Part shown: positions 1 through 5,462 of the stretch, one piece after another
Layout: every line of letters begins with the position of its first letter
Numbering within the stretch: position 1 is the first letter of the stretch
NCBI GenBank assembly: GCA_900556285.1
Contig: USOF01000106.1
Location: 1-5,462 of the forward strand
Direction: 5' to 3'
Length of the DNA: 5,462 bases
DNA from: an uncultured Collinsella sp.
GTDB lineage: Bacteria; Actinomycetota; Coriobacteriia; Coriobacteriales; Coriobacteriaceae
Translations under genes and position numbers: made by a program
The notes under the pieces: generated by a model
Seen by the model: only the letters and a program-made list of their open reading frames with translations
Told to the model about the DNA's origin: nothing
The model's database searches: none

Positions 1-1277
1 AGCCCCAGTGGATGCTGGACTTCCGCCTGAAGTCGCTGGAGATCTACCACAAGATGCCCAACCCCACCTGGGGCCCGGGCATCGAGGGCCTGGACATGGA
101 CAACATCGTCACCTACGTCAAGCCCAACACCGAGCAGAAAAACGACTGGGAGTCCGTCCCGGACGACATCAAGAACACCTTCGAGCGCCTGGGCATCCCC
201 GAGGCCGAGCGCAGCTACCTGGCCGGCGTGGGCGCCCAGTACGACTCCGAGCTGGTCTACCACAACATGCAGGACACCGCGTCCAAGATGGGCATCGTCT
301 ACTCCGGTATTGAGGAAGCCCTGCACGATCCGCAGTGGGAACCGCTCATCCACGAGAAGTTTATGACACTCATCCCGCCCACCGACCACAAGTTTGCGGC
401 CCTGCACGGCGCCGTATGGTCCGGCGGCTCGTTTGTCTACGTGCCCAAGGGCACCAAGCTCGATTTCCCGCTGCAGAGCTACTTCCGCCTCAACGCCAAG
501 GGTGCCGGCCAGTTTGAGCACACGCTCATCATCGTCGAGGACGATGCCGACCTGCACTTTATCGAGGGTTGCTCCGCGCCCAAGTACAACGTTGCCAACC
601 TCCACGCCGGCGCTGTGGAGCTCTTTGTGGGCAAACGCGCACACCTGCGCTACTCGACCATCGAGAACTGGTCCAAGAACATGTACAACCTCAACACCAA
701 GCGCGCGCGCGTGGACGAGGACGGCGACATCGAGTGGATCAGCGGCTCCTTCGGCAGCCACGTGGGCTACCTCTACCCTATGAGCGTGCTTTCCGGCCGC
801 AAGAGCCGCTCGAGCTTTACCGGCATCACCTTTGCCGGCGCCGGTCAGAACCTCGACACCGGCTGCAAGGTCGTGCTCAACGCGCCCGATACCTCGGCAA
901 CCGTCGAGACCAAGGGCATCTCCAAGAGCGGCGGCATCCAGACGTTCCGCAGCTCCATCGTGGCCACGCCTAAGGCCGAGGGCTCCAAGGCAACCGTGAG
1001 CTGCCAGTCGCTCATGCTCGACGACCAGAGCCGCTCCGACACCATCCCCGCCATGGACATCCGCGCCAAGAACGTCGACATCGGCCACGAGGCCACCATC
1101 GGCCGCATCGGCGACGATAAGGTGTTCTACCTGATGAGCCGCGGTATCTCGGAGGAAGAGGCCCGTACCATGATCGTCAACGGCTTTGCCAACCCGGTCT
1201 CCAAGGAGCTGCCGCTGGAGTACGCCGTCGAGATGAACAACCTGATCAAGCTCGAGATGGAAGGAGCGATCGGATAA
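1..1277 (+). CDS. sufB: SufB, Fe-S cluster assembly scaffold (5' end missing)
   Basis: Core scaffold subunit of the SufBCD complex, which assembles Fe-S clusters in the cytosol. The reading frame is open from the first full codon (nt 3) and reads PQWMLDFRLKSLEIY, matching the family's conserved N-terminal WMLxFRLK block. The Met at nt 12 is therefore internal, and about 40-50 residues, including the true start, lie off the left edge (family length about 465-470). The SUF-BD beta-helix core is clear (GGSFVYVPKGTKLDFPLQSYF, then SGSFGSHVGYLYPMSVL). Near the C-terminus are HEATIGRIGDDKVFYLMSRGISEEEA and ELPLEYAVEMNNLIKLEMEG, close to Bacillus-type SufB. Cys331 (counted from nt 12, in VSCQSLML) aligns by eye with the cluster-assembly Cys405 of E. 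coli SufB; this alignment is inference. The TAA stop shares one base with the sufD start. Identification is very secure. Confidence 0.96.
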   Translation, partial: PQWMLDFRLKSLEIYHKMPNPTWGPGIEGLDMDNIVTYVKPNTEQKNDWESVPDDIKNTFERLGIPEAERSYLAGVGAQYDSELVYHNMQDTASKMGIVYSGIEEALHDPQWEPLIHEKFMTLIPPTDHKFAALHGAVWSGGSFVYVPKGTKLDFPLQSYFRLNAKGAGQFEHTLIIVEDDADLHFIEGCSAPKYNVANLHAGAVELFVGKRAHLRYSTIENWSKNMYNLNTKRARVDEDGDIEWISGSFGSHVGYLYPMSVLSGRKSRSSFTGITFAGAGQNLDTGCKVVLNAPDTSATVETKGISKSGGIQTFRSSIVATPKAEGSKATVSCQSLMLDDQSRSDTIPAMDIRAKNVDIGHEATIGRIGDDKVFYLMSRGISEEEARTMIVNGFANPVSKELPLEYAVEMNNLIKLEMEGAIG

Positions 1278-2548
1278 TGAAACAGACCACCAACACCGCT
1301 GCTACCATCCTTGAGCAGGTTAATGCGATGCCGGCTGCCACTTGGGGTTGGCTCAAGATGAACCAGACCAAGCTCGAGCTCTCTGACGAGCTTGCCGCCG
1401 CTCCCACCGAGGCCGTTGAGGTCGAGGGCTTGGACGAGCAGTTTACCGGCGTGGCAGACGCGTTTGAAGCCGCCATGGACGCTATGGCCGAGCGTTTCCC
1501 CGAGCGCCGCGCCTCCGCCCCCGGCGATGCCGCCGACCGCGCCCGTATCACGCCCGAGACCGAGCTCGACGTGCCTGCGACCTCCGTCTACCAGGCCGGC
1601 GCCATCAAGCTCGAGGAGGAGCTCTCCCCTGCCGAGGCCTTCGAGACTGGCATGGGCGAGGCTGCCTACACCTACCTGGCCGACCACGCTACCAAGCGCA
1701 TCGTCATCGATGTGCCCGCATACAAGCACGCCACGGTTACCGTGCGCGTGAGCGCTGTCGATGCCGCCGCGGCCATCGCCGCCATCGACGTCGTCGCCCG
1801 CCCGCAGGCAACGCTCGACCTGCAGATCGCCCTGGACTCCCCCGTTGCCGGCGAGGGTGTCGTGGGCTCCGTGCTACGCGTGTGCGCCCACGAGTATGCC
1901 ACCGTCAACGTGACCTGCACGCAGACGCTCGACGATAGCTGGATCGCGCTCGACGACACCGGCCTGTTCCTGGACGAGGGCGCGCGCGTCAACGTGCAGC
2001 ACACCGTCCTGGGTGCCGGCGCCAGCGCCACCGGCCTTGCCGGCGACCTGCTGGGCGATACCGCCAAGGTCACCATCGATACCGATTACCTGGGTGCCCG
2101 CGAGCAGGTGCGCGACTTTAACTACGAGCTGCGCCACCGCGGTCGCAAGACCGAGTGCGAGATCGACGCCAACGGCGTGCTGACCGGCACGTCCAAGAAG
2201 GTCTACCGCGGCACCATCGACCTCGTGCACGGCTGCAAGGGTGCAACCGGCACCGAGCGAGAGACGGTGCTTTTGGCCAACAGGGGCGTCGACAACAAGA
2301 CCGTTCCCGTCATTCTCTGCGACGAGGACGACGTCGCCGGCAACCACGGCGCCACCATCGGTCACGTCCGCGACGAGCAGCTATTCTACCTCGCCTGCCG
2401 CGGCCTTGACCAAAACGCCGCCGAGGACCTGTTCATCCGCGCCAAGCTGGAGGACGCCGCGCTTTCCGCCACCGACGAGCGCACCCGCGCCGCCGTCGTC
2501 CGCCTGGGAAACAACCTGATCGACAACTTTGAAGAGGAGCTCGCATGA
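1277..2548 (+). CDS. sufD: SufD, Fe-S cluster assembly protein
   Basis: SufB paralogue that forms the SufB-SufD heterodimer on which clusters are built, with SufC ATPases bound to both. The protein has 423 residues, a normal SufD length. Residues 1-130 are a diverged, Ala/Glu-rich helical N-terminal region containing the recognisable TWGWLKMNQ segment. From about residue 150 the beta-helical SUF-BD core follows. The C-terminal block EDDVAGNHGATIGHVRDEQLFYLACRGL is diagnostic. His357 in NHGATIG corresponds to the conserved SufD His (His360 in E. coli) at the SufB-SufD interface, which separates SufD from SufB here. The start ATG overlaps the sufB stop (TAATG). A GGAAGGAG Shine-Dalgarno run at 1259-1266 is 10 bases upstream, a long spacing that suggests reliance on coupling to sufB translation. 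The stop overlaps the sufS start by ATGA. Confidence 0.93.
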   Translation: MKQTTNTAATILEQVNAMPAATWGWLKMNQTKLELSDELAAAPTEAVEVEGLDEQFTGVADAFEAAMDAMAERFPERRASAPGDAADRARITPETELDVPATSVYQAGAIKLEEELSPAEAFETGMGEAAYTYLADHATKRIVIDVPAYKHATVTVRVSAVDAAAAIAAIDVVARPQATLDLQIALDSPVAGEGVVGSVLRVCAHEYATVNVTCTQTLDDSWIALDDTGLFLDEGARVNVQHTVLGAGASATGLAGDLLGDTAKVTIDTDYLGAREQVRDFNYELRHRGRKTECEIDANGVLTGTSKKVYRGTIDLVHGCKGATGTERETVLLANRGVDNKTVPVILCDEDDVAGNHGATIGHVRDEQLFYLACRGLDQNAAEDLFIRAKLEDAALSATDERTRAAVVRLGNNLIDNFEEELA

Positions 2549-3870
2549 TCGACACCGAGCACGTTAAATGCGATACCTGCACTGCCCCCGAGCCCATGGA
2601 GCTCGACGCCAGCGACGAGGCTTCGCGCGGCTGGCCCACCGTGGACATCGAGACCAACCCCTACAAGGGCCAGTTCCCGCTGTTCCAGCAGCACCCCGAG
2701 ATCGCCTTCCTCGATAGCGCCGCCACCGCGCAGCGCCCTGCCTGTGTGCTCGACGCCGAGCGCAACTTCTATCAGCGCATGAACGCCAACCCCCTGCGCG
2801 GACTGTACTCGCTGTCCGTCGAGGCCACCGACGCCATCGCGAAGGTGCGCCAGCAAATCGCCGACCTCATCGGCGCCCCCAACGCCAACGAGGTCGTCTT
2901 CACCCGCAACACGAGCGAGTCGCTCAACCTGGTCGCCAAAAGCTTTGCGCCCACAGTGCTCGAACCGGGCGACGAGGTCGTCATCACCATCATGGAGCAC
3001 CACTCGAACCTGATTCCGTGGCAGCAGGTCTGCCGCGAGACCGGCGCCAAGCTCGTCTACCTCTACCCCACCAAGACCGGCCAGCTCACCACCGAGGAGG
3101 TTCTTGCAAAGGTGGGTCCCAAGACCAAGATCCTGGCCGTGGGACAGGTCTCCAACGTGTTGGGCGTCGAGAACCCGGTCAAGAACCTCGGCAAGCTCGT
3201 GCACAAGTACGGCGGCTACCTGGTCGTCGACGGTGCGCAGTCGCTGCCACACATGCCGGTCGATGTGGCCGACCTGGGCGCCGACTTCTTTGCCTTTAGC
3301 GCGCACAAGGCCATGGGCCCCATGGGCATCGGCGTGCTGTGGGGCAAGATGGACCTGCTCAACGCCATGCCGCCCATGCTCACCGGCGGCGAGATGATCG
3401 ATTCGGTCACCGAGCAGGACGCCGTCTGGGCTCCTGTCCCCGAGAAGTTCGAGGCGGGTACGCAGGACGCCGCCGGCATCTTCGCCACGGGTGCGGCACT
3501 CGACTACCTGGTCAACACGGTGGGTTACGAGAACATCCAGGCCCGCGAGCAGGCACTCGTCCACTATCTGATGGGCGAACTCATGCAGCTCGACTTTGTC
3601 CAGATCATCGGCTCCATCTACTGGGACAACCACCACGGCGTCGTGAGCTTTAACGTCCGCGGCATCCACCCACACGACGTCGCGAGCATCATGGACATGG
3701 ACGGCGTCTGTATCCGCGCCGGCCACCACTGCGCGCAGCCGCTGCTCACCTGGCTGGGCGTCGAGAATCTTGCCTGCTGCCGCGCCAGCGTGGCCTTCTA
3801 CAACGACAAGGCCGACATCGACAAGTTCATCGCCGGCCTGCATCACGTTTGGAGCACGTTCAATGGGTAA
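2545..3870 (+). CDS. sufS: SufS, PLP-dependent group II cysteine desulfurase
   Basis: Removes sulfur from L-cysteine, giving alanine and an enzyme persulfide passed to SufU. It is a class V aminotransferase-fold protein of 441 residues. Visible landmarks are FLDSAATAQRP (55-65), the MEHHSNLIPW block with His152/His153 at the cofactor, D229 and Q232 in VVDGAQSLPH, the PLP Schiff-base lysine K255 in FSAHKAMGP, and the catalytic Cys396 in RAGHHCAQP. His377, 19 residues before Cys396, sits where B. subtilis SufS has His342, which takes part in zinc-ligand exchange with SufU. This fits the sufU gene next door. The start is set by AGGAG at 2535-2539, five bases before the ATG, and by the ATGA overlap with sufD. 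Oddity: compared with E. coli SufS there is an N-terminal extension of about 30 residues carrying C9-D-T-C12. The alternative Met18 has no ribosome-binding site. Confidence 0.96.
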   Translation: MIDTEHVKCDTCTAPEPMELDASDEASRGWPTVDIETNPYKGQFPLFQQHPEIAFLDSAATAQRPACVLDAERNFYQRMNANPLRGLYSLSVEATDAIAKVRQQIADLIGAPNANEVVFTRNTSESLNLVAKSFAPTVLEPGDEVVITIMEHHSNLIPWQQVCRETGAKLVYLYPTKTGQLTTEEVLAKVGPKTKILAVGQVSNVLGVENPVKNLGKLVHKYGGYLVVDGAQSLPHMPVDVADLGADFFAFSAHKAMGPMGIGVLWGKMDLLNAMPPMLTGGEMIDSVTEQDAVWAPVPEKFEAGTQDAAGIFATGAALDYLVNTVGYENIQAREQALVHYLMGELMQLDFVQIIGSIYWDNHHGVVSFNVRGIHPHDVASIMDMDGVCIRAGHHCAQPLLTWLGVENLACCRASVAFYNDKADIDKFIAGLHHVWSTFNG

Positions 3871-4297
3871 TCTGTACACCTCCACCACATTTATGGAGCA
3901 CAACTCGCACCCCGACTACAAGTACGAGATGGACGCCCCCACGCACGAGCACGACGGCATCAACCCCAGCTGCGGAGACGAGCTCACCTTGCAGCTACGT
4001 GTCGAGAACGGCGTAATCGAGGAGGCCTCCTTTACCGGCCACGGCTGCGCCATCAGCCAGGCTTCCGCCGATATCATGGCGGACCTCATCACCGGCGAGA
4101 CCGTCGAGGAAGCTCGCCGCTTGGCAGAGCTCTTCCTCGCCATGATCCGCGGCGAGCAGCTCTCCGAGGAGGACTTGGAAGACCTGGACGAGGCCGCCCA
4201 GCTCCAGGACATCTCGCACATGCCCGCCCGCGTCAAATGCGCCGAGCTCGCCTGGCGCACCCTCGACGGCATGCTCACGGGACAAAATAATCAGTAG
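3863..4297 (+). CDS. sufU: SufU, zinc-dependent sulfur acceptor
   Basis: Accepts persulfide sulfur from SufS and passes it to the SufBCD scaffold; it is the Gram-positive counterpart of SufE and has the IscU fold. The protein has 144 residues, close to B. subtilis SufU (147). Predicted zinc and sulfur-transfer residues are present: C37 and D39 in NPSCGDE, C62 in GHGCAISQAS, and C126 in ARVKCAELAW. The SufU-specific stretch between C62 and C126 is acidic (EQLSEEDLEDLDEAAQ). The chosen ATG overlaps the last 8 bases of sufS (ATGGGTAA) and has GGAG at 3851-3854 with an 8-base spacer. The frame is open further upstream, but that part lies inside sufS and is not SufU-like. The N-terminal region before C37 is His-rich (H13, H16, H28, H30). 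The stop codon lies in the loop of a hairpin, and the operon terminator follows. Confidence 0.95.
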   Translation: MGNLYTSTTFMEHNSHPDYKYEMDAPTHEHDGINPSCGDELTLQLRVENGVIEEASFTGHGCAISQASADIMADLITGETVEEARRLAELFLAMIRGEQLSEEDLEDLDEAAQLQDISHMPARVKCAELAWRTLDGMLTGQNNQ

Positions 4298-4307
4298 TAT
4301 TTGTCCC
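4279..4307 (+). other. Hairpin spanning the sufU stop codon
   Basis: GGGACAAA at 4279-4286 is perfectly complementary to TTTGTCCC at 4300-4307, giving an 8-bp stem with a 13-base loop that contains the sufU TAG stop. No U-run follows directly, so it is unlikely to be a terminator by itself. It could protect the mRNA 3' end or affect termination of translation. The structure is seen in the sequence; the role is not known. Confidence 0.5.
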
Positions 4308-4325
4308 AAATCTTAAGAATTTTGT

Positions 4326-4362
4326 TGGCCGAATCGCTTGACAAGAGTGGTTCGGCCATTTT
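4326..4362 (+). terminator. Intrinsic terminator of the suf operon
   Basis: A 14-bp stem without bulges pairs 4326-4339 with 4345-4358 around a GACAA loop, and TTTT follows at once (4359-4362). The outer eight pairs (TGGCCGAA/TTCGGCCA) are Watson-Crick. The inner six include G-U pairs, which exist only in the + strand transcript and become A-C mismatches on the other strand. There is also no U-run after the stem on the - strand. It therefore ends sufU transcription, 28 bases after the stop, and is not an efficient terminator for the convergent transposase gene, whose stop codon it abuts. Confidence 0.85.
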
Positions 4363-5163
4363 CTATTCCGAGCCCTCAGCCTGAGCATTCACCCGCGCAT
4401 AAGCGCGCACGATACGAGAGACGGTACTCTTGCTGATTCCCGTATACCGTTCGATCTCGCGCACCGTGTAGCCGCCATCGTGCAGGGCGAAAACGATTCC
4501 GTCTCGCCGCGAGGGTGCTACGGTCTTGAGTTCGTTGAGCGGCACACCCAGGCGATTCGCCATCTTGTCGGCAAACGCACGCCGCTCCCACTCTGTCTCA
4601 TCCATATCGTGAATCACCGGATCGGAACCATCGGACATCGACAGAGAATAATCCAGAAACCCCTTGGCAGACTCAAAGAGCTCAAGCACACAAGAAGGGT
4701 CCGAAAATCCCCTCGTCGTATCGTTGTCATACGCTCTCAGATACTCGGCAAAGCTGCTCCAGGGATAACGCTCGATCAGGGCGATACCCGCCTCCTGCGG
4801 ATTAGCGTGAACATAGCGAATGGCAGCCATTAGATAACGGTCGGCATCGAGCGAGCGCCGGTCAAAACGGTTCTGGAACAGATGACCCGTGCGCCCCGTG
4901 CGTTTATTGAACCGCCGCGCGTACGTCAAAAGCAGCCGGTGCATCGCCGCGCTCATCGCGTCCTCGTAATCTGCAAGCACCAGATGCACGTGATTGCCCA
5001 TAAGGCACCAGGCGATAACCGTCACGCCCGCCTCGCGGCAGCACTCGCGCATCAGCTCCAAAAACTCCCACCGGTCTTCATCGCCCTCAAAGATGAGCTG
5101 CTTGCCCACACCGCGGGCACAGACATGGTAAAAGCCGGTAACCGTTCTCCAAACGCGCTGCAT
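4363..5163 (-). CDS. Y1/HUH transposase, RAYT/IS200-like, with C-terminal HTH
   Basis: REP-associated tyrosine transposase-like protein (Y1_Tnp family), a single-strand DNA nuclease/transposase type, 266 residues. The HUH motif is H58-V-H60 in MGNHVHLVL. The probable nucleophile is Y117 in IRYVHANPQEAG, the position equivalent to the IS200/IS605 tyrosine. Also typical are RTGHLFQNRF (91-100) and YPWSSFAEYL (133-142). Beyond the Y1 domain is a C-terminal tail with a helix-turn-helix at about 233-253 (TVREIERYTGISKSTVSRIVR), likely for DNA binding. The start at 5163 is chosen because AAGGGAG lies four bases upstream and family homology begins there. The frame stays open to 5376, but that Cys/Ser-rich extension looks like no protein domain. 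All key residues are present, so it may be active. Its third-position GC bias looks weaker than in the suf genes (by eye). No terminal inverted repeats were seen, as expected for RAYTs. Confidence 0.9.
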   Translation of the reverse strand: MQRVWRTVTGFYHVCARGVGKQLIFEGDEDRWEFLELMRECCREAGVTVIAWCLMGNHVHLVLADYEDAMSAAMHRLLLTYARRFNKRTGRTGHLFQNRFDRRSLDADRYLMAAIRYVHANPQEAGIALIERYPWSSFAEYLRAYDNDTTRGFSDPSCVLELFESAKGFLDYSLSMSDGSDPVIHDMDETEWERRAFADKMANRLGVPLNELKTVAPSRRDGIVFALHDGGYTVREIERYTGISKSTVSRIVRAYARVNAQAEGSE

Positions 5164-5167
5164 GGCG

Positions 5168-5174
5168 CTCCCTT
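5168..5174 (-). promoter_or_regulatory. Ribosome-binding site of the Y1 transposase
   Basis: Read on the - strand, AAGGGAG lies four bases before the ATG at 5163. It decides this start over the longer open frame to 5376, where no comparable site precedes a conserved protein segment. Confidence 0.75.
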
Positions 5175-5196
5175 CGCCGGGATCTGATTGCCATCC

Positions 5197-5225
5197 AATA
5201 CAGCACGATTGAAGCGTGCCATCAA
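5197..5225 (-). promoter_or_regulatory. Possible promoter of the Y1 transposase
   Basis: On the - strand, TTGATG (5225-5220; 4/6 to the -35 consensus) and TGTATT (5202-5197; 4/6 to the -10 consensus) are separated by exactly 17 bases. Transcription would begin near 5190, giving a leader of about 27 bases that includes the Shine-Dalgarno site. The 17-base spacer is itself an inverted repeat, GCACG-N7-CGTGC, which could be a repressor site. The match is modest and unproven. Confidence 0.35.
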
Positions 5226-5359
5226 AACATTCACGCAAAACAATACACTCGCGCGGCCAAAGGCAGTAAACGGGCGGCGAACGGCACCGTTGCAACAGGT
5301 CAGACCCCGCAACGCATACAAGAGCTGACCAAAAGCTTGCCCAAGACGAACCCCCTCTA

Positions 5360-5413
5360 CGGAAGTTCGCGACCACAGAACATATAGTTAAACCGTTTCA
5401 ATTAAAACTTCCG
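5360..5413. repeat. 8-bp inverted repeat around an AT-rich core
   Basis: CGGAAGTT at 5360-5367 is exactly complementary to AACTTCCG at 5406-5413, with a 38-base, largely AT-rich interval. The right arm ends three bases before the adapter, so what lies beyond is unknown. The function is not recognised. Confidence 0.4.
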
Positions 5414-5416
5414 GAC

Positions 5417-5462
5417 CTGTCTCTTATACACATCTCCGAGCCCACGAGACTCCTGAGCATCT
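5417..5462. other. Illumina Nextera adapter (contaminating, not genomic)
   Basis: 5417-5435 is the 19-base Tn5 mosaic end CTGTCTCTTATACACATCT. 5436-5450 is CCGAGCCCACGAGAC, the rest of the Nextera read-2 adapter in reverse complement. 5451-5458 is TCCTGAGC, which matches the i7 index known as N704. 5459-5462 is ATCT, the first bases of the P7 flow-cell sequence. The order and content are an exact match from memory to the library construct. The genomic sequence therefore ends at 5416, and these 46 bases should be masked. Confidence 0.98.

Larger units (their letters stand above)
5164..5416. other. Non-coding region upstream of the transposase
   Basis: No convincing gene on either strand. Besides the possible promoter it holds several inverted repeats: CGTTGC/GCAACG (5288-5293, 5309-5314), GGTCAG/CTGACC (5298-5303, 5325-5330), CGAAC/GTTCG (5347-5351, 5365-5369) and CGGAAGTT/AACTTCCG (5360-5367, 5406-5413). 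The last 40 bases before the adapter are clearly more AT-rich than the rest of the window. Confidence 0.6.

Noticed and set aside
1127..2365. Long - strand open frames opposite sufD
   Set aside because: Low-complexity Ala/Gly/Val translations without motifs, explained by the codon bias of the + strand gene.
3770..3862. Longer SufU starting at 3770 inside sufS
   Set aside because: The added residues are a Pro/Ala/Ser-rich shadow of sufS. The ATG at 3863 has a good ribosome-binding site and gives a normal SufU length.
2386..3903. A 505-codon open frame on the - strand opposite sufS
   Set aside because: It mirrors sufS in a GC-rich region. Its translation is rich in Val, Gly, Asp and His with no recognisable motif, and the + strand protein has all catalytic residues.
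4338..4366. TTGACA at 4338-4343 with TTCTAT 17 bases on, as a + strand promoter
   Set aside because: The -35 box reads T4338-T-G-A-C-A, but the -10 box matches only 3 of 6 positions, the -35 lies in the terminator hairpin, and it would only produce RNA antisense to the transposase.
5164..5376. N-terminal extension of the transposase to a Met at 5376
   Set aside because: The extra 71 residues resemble no domain, family homology begins at the Met at 5163, and that Met has its own Shine-Dalgarno site.
5393..5416. CRISPR-like repeat fragment (GTTTCAATTAAAAC)
   Set aside because: It resembles the ends of some CRISPR repeats, but there is one copy only, with no spacing pattern and no cas gene in the window.
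5417..5435. A natural Tn5/IS50 transposon end
   Set aside because: The mosaic end is followed by synthetic adapter, index and P7 sequence, which only a sequencing library would have.

Overview
The window carries the 3' part of a Suf iron-sulfur cluster assembly operon on the + strand (sufB, sufD, sufS, sufU) and a convergent IS200/RAYT-type Y1 transposase gene on the - strand. It ends in 46 bases of Illumina Nextera adapter that are not genomic DNA. The suf genes are GC-rich with strong G/C third-position bias. SufU replaces SufE, and SufS has the His that pairs with zinc-type SufU. This points to a Gram-positive bacterium; the overall style suggests a gut Coriobacteriia (Collinsella-like), but that assignment is an impression and not a proof.

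Layout. 1-1277: sufB, cut by the left edge. 1277-2548: sufD. 2545-3870: sufS. 3863-4297: sufU. Every junction overlaps (TAATG, ATGA, and an 8-base overlap), so the four genes are one translationally coupled unit. 4279-4307 is a hairpin across the sufU stop, and 4326-4362 is a strong intrinsic terminator closing the operon. 4363-5163 (-) encodes a 266-residue Y1/HUH transposase with a C-terminal helix-turn-helix. 5164-5416 is its non-coding upstream region, with a possible promoter and several inverted repeats. 5417-5462 is adapter sequence.

How the genes work together. SufS takes sulfur from cysteine as a persulfide, SufU accepts it at a zinc site, and the SufB-SufD scaffold (with the ATPase SufC, not in this window and probably encoded upstream) builds Fe-S clusters for apo-proteins. 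The transposase is unrelated to that pathway and simply converges on the operon end.

I see no new multi-gene system here. The points most worth a second look are the adapter at the right end, the N-terminal CxxC extension of SufS, and the structured DNA on both sides of the transposase gene.
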